Of a stretch of 11,001 nt of DNA, positions 7,270 to 11,001 are shown piece after piece (the first letter of the stretch is position 1; every line of letters begins with the position of its first letter). Source of the DNA: SAR86 cluster bacterium (GTDB lineage: Bacteria; Pseudomonadota; Gammaproteobacteria; Pseudomonadales; Azotimanducaceae); NCBI GenBank assembly GCA_013204195.1, contig JABMOJ010000218.1, forward strand, positions 1-11,001, given 5' to 3'. The translations under genes and the position numbers were made by a program. Below the pieces are notes generated by a model. The model was not told where the DNA came from. It saw only the letters and a list, made by a program, of their open reading frames with translations, and did not search any database.

Positions 7270-7812
7270 ATGAAACAATCAATCAAAGTCTGGCACGTTG
7301 AGATCAAAGATGCGGCGCGCATTCCTACCCATCCAACGCCCCGAATCTATACCCTAAAAAAGCTCACCCGATCTTTACCAGAATTCAATCGGTTCCTTTA
7401 TGTCGCTGTGGGCGCACCCTGGCAGTGGTACATGCGACTGACCTGGACTTATGATCAATGGCTCGCCTGCCTCGATCGACCCGGCGGAGAGACGTGGGTC
7501 GCTTATGACGAGGGCACACCGATAGGCTATTTCGAACTCGAACGGCAAGCCGATGACTGCGTTGAAATCGCTTATTTTGGCTTGATTGCTGATTTCATCG
7601 GCCAAGGTTTTGGCAAGGCTCTGCTCGAAGATGCCATTGCCAATGCCTGGCGTTTGGGCGGTCGCAGAGTCTGGCTGCACACCTGCTCTCTAGATCATCC
7701 ACAAGCACTCAATAATTATCTCGCTCGCGGCTTCAAGGTATTTCACGAAGAAACCGTCATTGATGATTTACCTGACACGCCAATTCAACCCTGGATTGGT
7801 GCTAACAAGTAA
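7270..7812 (+). CDS. GNAT family N-acetyltransferase
   Basis: This 180-residue protein probably transfers an acyl group from acetyl-CoA to an amine; its substrate is unknown. The GNAT core runs from about residue 75 to 160. W-V-A-Y-D-E-G-T-P-I-G-Y-F-E-L (76-90) forms the central strands, and I-A-Y-F-G-L (100-105) precedes the CoA-binding loop I-G-Q-G-F-G-K-A-L-L at 110-119. The usual leading Arg/Gln of that loop is Ile here. A typical late-core segment, L-N-N-Y-L-A-R-G-F, lies at 147-155. The N-terminal 70 residues are Trp/Tyr-rich (W-Q-W-Y). The ATG at 7270 is chosen because AAAAGAG (7254-7260) lies 9 bases before it. A longer frame opening at 7174 would overlap the preceding gene and adds residues unlike the family. 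It is the last plus-strand gene, 58 bp after the halohydrin dehalogenase-like gene. Confidence 0.8.
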   Translation: MKQSIKVWHVEIKDAARIPTHPTPRIYTLKKLTRSLPEFNRFLYVAVGAPWQWYMRLTWTYDQWLACLDRPGGETWVAYDEGTPIGYFELERQADDCVEIAYFGLIADFIGQGFGKALLEDAIANAWRLGGRRVWLHTCSLDHPQALNNYLARGFKVFHEETVIDDLPDTPIQPWIGANK

Positions 7813-7846
7813 CTCAGCAGGTCTCGGCCCACTCCACCGCAAGGAT

Positions 7847-7881
7847 TGGCCTCGGCGATAAGCCATAGCATGCCGATGCCA
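7847..7881 (+). other. Imperfect inverted repeat after the last plus-strand gene
   Basis: TGGCCTCGGC pairs with GCCGATGCCA around a 15-base loop, giving nine pairs out of ten with one mismatch. No T-run follows on the plus strand, so it is not a standard intrinsic terminator. It could slow polymerase or protect the 3' end of the gene run. Confidence 0.35.
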
Positions 7882-7908
7882 TTGAGTCCCAGTGAGACAA
7901 ATTTCAGC

Positions 7909-7937
7909 AAAAAAAAAGCGCTCTGAGACAGAGCGCC
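7909..7937 (-). terminator. Rho-independent terminator of the ammonium transporter gene
   Basis: Read on the minus strand, a perfect 7-bp GC-rich stem (GCGCTCT, 5-base loop, AGAGCGC; plus positions 7918-7936) is followed at once by nine T residues (plus-strand A run 7909-7917). It lies about 25 bases after the amt stop. The plus strand has no T-run beyond the stem, so it works mainly for the minus strand. Confidence 0.92.
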
Positions 7938-7961
7938 GAAGGGGACTGATTATAACAATAT

Positions 7962-9242
7962 CTACCTGTTAGTCACGAACTCGGGATAGGCCTCGACCCC
8001 ACACTCACCAATATCAACACCTTGGTATTCTTCTTCTTCGCTGACTCGAATACCCACAGTCACTTTAAGAATTAACCAAACCACAAGACTCATCGCAAAC
8101 ACCCAACCGAAGATGGTCGCAGCACCAATCAATTGACCGCTTAAGAGCGCACCCTCATTAGTCAGCGGCACCAACAACAGACCTAATAAACCACAAGTAC
8201 CGTGAACAGAGATGGCGCCGACGGGGTCATCGATTTTTAACTTGTCCAGCCCGATGATGGAAAATACGACTAATACGCCACCGAACGCGCCAAATAGGGT
8301 TGCCTGCAGCGCAGTAGGTGTCGATGGTTCTGCAGTAATGGCAACCAATCCTGCCAACGCCCCATTAAGCAACATGGTCAGGTCAGCCTTACCAAACATC
8401 AGTCTCGCCGTGATCAACGCAGCCATCGCGCCGCCTGCTGCGGCAGCATTCGTGTTAAGGAACACCATAGCCACGGAGTTGGCACTGGCGATATCACCCA
8501 ATTTGAGCACCGAGCCACCATTAAAGCCAAACCAGCCCATCCACAGAATGAAGGTGCCCAACGTCGCCAGCGGCAAGTTAGCTCCGGGGATGGCGTTAAC
8601 TTGTCCGTCTTTACCGTATTTTCCTCGACGCGAACCCAGCACAAGAACACCGGCTAATGCTGCTGCTGCACCCGCCAAATGCACGATGCCAGATCCGGCA
8701 AAGTCAGAGAAACCCAAGTCACCCAATGTGTACAAGCCAAACACGGAACCACCACCCCAAGTCCATGAGCCTTCCAGAGGATAAATCAGACCCGTCATGA
8801 CCACTGCGAATCCGAGAAACGCCCAGAGTTTCATTCTTTCTGCGACCGCGCCCGACACAATCGACATGGCAGTCGCGACAAAGACAACCTGGAAAAAGAA
8901 GTCTGACGCATTCGAATAGACCGAACCGCCCGCAAAGCCCGCTTCGCGAGACTCGGCAAGGACCGTCTCGGTCAGCGCTTCGGCGCTGGCAGCGCCATCA
9001 AGTTCGATACCTGACAGCATAAATCCGCCGCCATACATGATGGCGTAGCCGCAGACCAAGTACATAATGCAAGAGATCGCAAACAACGCGACATTTTTCG
9101 TCAAGATCTCAGCCGTATTTTTCGACCGGACCAGACCCGCCTCGAGCATCGCAAAGCCCGCCGCCATCCACATGACGAGCGCGCCACAAACAAGAAAGTA
9201 AAACGTATCCAACGCGTATTGAAGTTCTAAGACTTGATCCAC
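7962..9242 (-). CDS. amt: Ammonium transporter (Amt/AmtB channel)
   Basis: This inner-membrane channel of 426 residues moves ammonium/ammonia into the cell, normally as a trimer. About eleven hydrophobic segments are visible. The twin pore histidines are H188 in I-V-H-L-A-G and H347 in V-H-G-T-C-G, with D180 in the F-S-D-F-A-G-S-G block matching the conserved aspartate of the family. G-W-F-G-F-N-G-G-S lies at 236-244. The cytoplasmic tail (about 397-426) keeps the V-G-I-R-V...E-E-E-Y-Q-G-V-D pattern through which PII proteins (GlnK) bind, so control by a PII protein is likely. No cleavable signal peptide of the E. coli AmtB type is seen: the protein goes almost directly into the first helix. 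It starts with GTG, preceded by a strong GGAGG. No glnK lies directly upstream or downstream, unlike many proteobacteria. A sigma-54-like promoter precedes it and an intrinsic terminator follows, so it is probably a single-gene unit. Confidence 0.94.
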   Translation of the reverse strand: MDQVLELQYALDTFYFLVCGALVMWMAAGFAMLEAGLVRSKNTAEILTKNVALFAISCIMYLVCGYAIMYGGGFMLSGIELDGAASAEALTETVLAESREAGFAGGSVYSNASDFFFQVVFVATAMSIVSGAVAERMKLWAFLGFAVVMTGLIYPLEGSWTWGGGSVFGLYTLGDLGFSDFAGSGIVHLAGAAAALAGVLVLGSRRGKYGKDGQVNAIPGANLPLATLGTFILWMGWFGFNGGSVLKLGDIASANSVAMVFLNTNAAAAGGAMAALITARLMFGKADLTMLLNGALAGLVAITAEPSTPTALQATLFGAFGGVLVVFSIIGLDKLKIDDPVGAISVHGTCGLLGLLLVPLTNEGALLSGQLIGAATIFGWVFAMSLVVWLILKVTVGIRVSEEEEYQGVDIGECGVEAYPEFVTNR

Positions 9243-9250
9243 AGTGAGCC

Positions 9251-9255
9251 CCTCC
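9251..9255 (-). promoter_or_regulatory. Ribosome binding site of amt
   Basis: GGAGG on the minus strand, followed by GG and then further bases, lies 8 bases before the GTG start at 9242. It supports a GTG start over any internal ATG. Confidence 0.75.
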
Positions 9256-9293
9256 AGGTTCTTTTTAAAAATTAACTTTGATGACCTAAGTAG

Positions 9294-9309
9294 AGCAAGG
9301 TTGATGCCA
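9294..9309 (-). promoter_or_regulatory. Sigma-54 (RpoN) promoter of amt
   Basis: On the minus strand CTGGCATCAACCTTGCT fits the -24/-12 pattern TGGCAC-N5-TTGC with one mismatch (T for the last C of the -24 element) and exact GG-to-GC spacing of 12 bases. The predicted transcript start is near 9283, giving a leader of about 40 bases that ends in a strong ribosome site. An AT-rich tract upstream (about 9322-9360) is a plausible site for IHF-assisted bending. One NtrC-like half-site, CGCACCA, lies at 9415-9421 (about -135), but its partner half is not recognisable. Known biology: amt genes are typically switched on under nitrogen limitation by NtrC and sigma-54. Confidence 0.72.
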
Positions 9310-9473
9310 GAACTTGGAGGATAATTTTAACGCGTTGTTTTATATGTATTTTATTAAATAGACATCGAGGACAGCGGTCGACAATACCCCGTCAAAGGAG
9401 AGATCCTCACGAGACGCACCAAGAACCCGGCGCCTTAACGCACTAATTTGAAGCGATGCCCCAAAGACGTGCG

Positions 9474-10841
9474 CTATTTTGTCGCGTCCAGCGGATAAGC
9501 TTGGGAGGGCAGCCACACCACGAGGTCTGGCCAAACAAAAATCAGCCCAAGACCCAGCAACTGAAGTAAGACAAAGGGTATGACACCCCGATAAATGGTC
9601 GCCACAGAGATGCCAGCCGGCGCCACGCCCTTCAGGTAAAAAATGGCGAAGCCCACGGGCGGCGTCAGGAACGAAGTCTGCAAACAAACCGCAAACAGCA
9701 CCGTGAACCACACCAGATCAAAGCCAAGTGCCGACACCACAGGACTCACCAGCGGCAGAATAATTAGCGTGATTTCGATCCAATCGAGAAAAAATCCCAA
9801 GATGAAGGTAAATAGCAGAATCGCGATCACGATACCCGTTGGCTCAAAGGGTAAGCTTTGCAGGATTCCAGCGATCAACTCATCGCCACCGAGTCCTCGA
9901 AGAACCAGGGAATAAGCCGTCGCACCGAGAAATATAGCAAAGATATAGGCTGTGGTTCGTGTGGTCTCGTTCAGCACTTGACCCAGCACCTGTGCACTTA
10001 ACTGCCGATTAAACCAGGCCAGCAGTGTCGCACCGAAGGCACCAACACCGGCGGCCTCCGTCGGTGTGGCGATACCAAAAAATATTGAGCCTAGCACTGT
10101 CACAATCAACGCCGCCGGCGGCAGAATCGCAAAAAACACATCAAGCACCAATTGCGCATTCACCGGCTGATGATTTTTAGGCACCGGCGCAGCATCGGCA
10201 TTGATATAGGCATAAATCAGAATATACGCCACAAACAGCGAACCGAGCATCAGTCCGGGTATCAATGCACCAAGAAACAAATCGCCCACAGGCATCGCCA
10301 GTCGATCTGCCATCAACACCAGCATGATACTGGGCGGAATCAGGATCCCCAGAGTTCCCACGGCACAAACTGTACCGACCGCGAGTTCAGGCTTATAGTT
10401 CAGGGCAAGCATTTGTGGCAAACCCAGCAATGCCAACAATACGACAGAGGCGCCAATAATACCTGTCGAAGCCGCCAGCAGTATACCAATGAGTGCAACC
10501 GTCACCGCCATACCGCCGCGGATACCACCGAACAAACGCGCGACATTAATCATCAAGCGCTGGGCAACACCGGAACGATCGAGCATCAAGCCCATAAAAA
10601 CAAACATGGGAAGTGCCACCAGCACCCAGTTGTTCATGATATTCCAAATTCTGTCTACCACCAGTGTGCTGTAGTCCCAGCTAATAAAGACAGGCAGACC
10701 GAAATCTACTTGGGCGACGATGCCCAACGCGGTAAACACAACGGCGAGCCCCCCCAAGACCCAAGCGACAGGGAAACCCGAGAATATCAGGCCGATAAAC
10801 GCCACAAACATCAGGACTGATAAAACGTCACCCGCCGACAT
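9474..10841 (-). CDS. dctM: TRAP transporter large permease, DctM family
   Basis: This inner-membrane protein of 455 residues is the main ion-coupled subunit of a tripartite ATP-independent periplasmic transporter, importing an organic solute delivered by a periplasmic binding protein. It has about twelve or thirteen hydrophobic segments. Conserved family blocks are G-T-L-G-I-L-I-P-P-S (162-171), G-I-A-T-P-T-E-A-A-G (256-265), F-F-L-D-W-I-E-I-T-L-I (350-360) and S-F-L-T-P-P-V-G-F (390-398). The D-W-I-E segment is typical of the subgroup annotated as mannitol/chloroaromatic TRAP systems, but that label does not fix the substrate. The ATG at 10841 is preferred over the TTG one codon earlier because it forms a TGATG overlap with the dctQ stop and GGGTGG lies just upstream. 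The binding-protein gene is not in the window. No clear terminator is seen between its stop and the amt promoter. Confidence 0.92.
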   Translation of the reverse strand: MSAGDVLSVLMFVAFIGLIFSGFPVAWVLGGLAVVFTALGIVAQVDFGLPVFISWDYSTLVVDRIWNIMNNWVLVALPMFVFMGLMLDRSGVAQRLMINVARLFGGIRGGMAVTVALIGILLAASTGIIGASVVLLALLGLPQMLALNYKPELAVGTVCAVGTLGILIPPSIMLVLMADRLAMPVGDLFLGALIPGLMLGSLFVAYILIYAYINADAAPVPKNHQPVNAQLVLDVFFAILPPAALIVTVLGSIFFGIATPTEAAGVGAFGATLLAWFNRQLSAQVLGQVLNETTRTTAYIFAIFLGATAYSLVLRGLGGDELIAGILQSLPFEPTGIVIAILLFTFILGFFLDWIEITLIILPLVSPVVSALGFDLVWFTVLFAVCLQTSFLTPPVGFAIFYLKGVAPAGISVATIYRGVIPFVLLQLLGLGLIFVWPDLVVWLPSQAYPLDATK

Positions 10842-11001
10842 CAAGTGCCACCCAGGTCGCTAGCGACATCGGGCGACTGCTGATTACCTGGCCAGCCGAA
10901 TAAATAACAGCTCACCCGGCTTAAGCGAGCGAGGGTAGTGATCAGCAACAACATAAAACTCAACGGCAAACAGGCTTTAATCAACCAACGATAGCCTAGG
11001 C
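10841..11001 (-). CDS. dctQ: TRAP transporter small permease, DctQ family, C-terminal end (5' end beyond window)
   Basis: Translating the minus strand from the right edge gives an open frame of 52 residues ending in TGA at 10843-10841, one base into the dctM start. It begins L-G-Y-R-W-L-I-K-A, followed by a hydrophobic helix L-P-L-S-F-M-L-L-L-I, then a short polar tail ending D-L-G-G-T. This fits the last membrane helix of DctQ small permeases, which in these systems precede DctM. The identification rests on position, the overlap and the helix pattern, since most of the gene lies outside the window. Confidence 0.8.
   Translation of the reverse strand, partial: LGYRWLIKACLPLSFMLLLITTLARLSRVSCYLFGWPGNQQSPDVASDLGGT

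Noticed and set aside
8212..8784. 190-codon plus-strand open frame opposite amt
   Set aside because: Lies fully antisense to a well-supported Amt gene; the Pro/Asn/Ala-rich translation has no domain features and is explained by the codon use of the other strand.
9329..9336. AACGCGTT palindrome in the AT-rich stretch upstream of amt
   Set aside because: An 8-bp palindrome alone is common by chance, and no second copy or known operator match was seen.
9415..9472. NtrC enhancer sites upstream of the amt promoter
   Set aside because: Only one good half-site (CGCACCA at 9415-9421) and one weak degenerate palindrome near 9457-9472 were found; neither meets the full dyad, so no separate feature is called.
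9340..9711. 123-codon minus-strand open frame extending past the dctM stop
   Set aside because: Mostly a different frame within dctM; composition is unlike a protein and there is no credible start signal.
10152..10820. 222-codon plus-strand open frame opposite dctM
   Set aside because: The His/Gln/Arg/Thr-rich translation is typical of the reverse complement of a hydrophobic membrane protein; no ribosome site or family resemblance.
1..11001. Mobile elements, CRISPR arrays, tRNA/rRNA genes and phage genes
   Set aside because: No transposase or integrase motifs, terminal repeats, regularly spaced repeats or structured RNA genes were recognised on either strand.

Overview
The window looks like a chromosomal segment of a free-living, probably marine, gammaproteobacterium. 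The RhlB-type helicase closely resembles the pseudomonad form from memory. An ammonium transporter with its own sigma-54-type promoter and a TRAP transporter also fit an aquatic heterotroph. The taxonomic call is inference only. I see no mobile element, CRISPR array, tRNA or rRNA gene, and nothing of foreign composition.

Layout. Positions 1-7812 hold nine plus-strand genes, mostly separated by fewer than 30 bp or overlapping, so they are probably one or two transcription units. In order they are: a glycosyltransferase cut by the left edge, a microsomal-type epoxide hydrolase, argC (type 2), a class Ic aspartate aminotransferase, rhlB, a small cupin protein, a DUF2237 protein, a short SDR-fold enzyme and a GNAT acetyltransferase. 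Positions 7813-7961 are the convergent junction, with a clear intrinsic terminator serving the minus strand. On the minus strand follow an Amt ammonium channel (7962-9242) with a sigma-54-like promoter at 9294-9309, then the DctM large permease of a TRAP transporter (9474-10841), overlapped by one base by the end of its DctQ small permease, which runs off the right edge.

The most interesting gene is the SDR at 6528-7211. It lacks the cofactor-binding glycine loop and the catalytic lysine of oxidoreductases. Instead it carries T-X4-Y-X-G and S-X12-Y-X3-R, the signature of halohydrin dehalogenases, plus an N-Y...Y-Y-P segment matching their halide pocket. These enzymes interconvert vicinal halohydrins and epoxides, and the same gene run encodes an epoxide hydrolase. 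A halohydrin to epoxide to diol route, or an epoxide-handling role using another nucleophile, is a reasonable but untested hypothesis. The cupin, DUF2237 and GNAT proteins around it have no assigned substrates.

The other genes are housekeeping or transport: arginine biosynthesis (ArgC), amino-group transfer (aminotransferase), RNA unwinding (RhlB), nitrogen uptake under nitrogen limitation (Amt) and uptake of an organic solute (TRAP).
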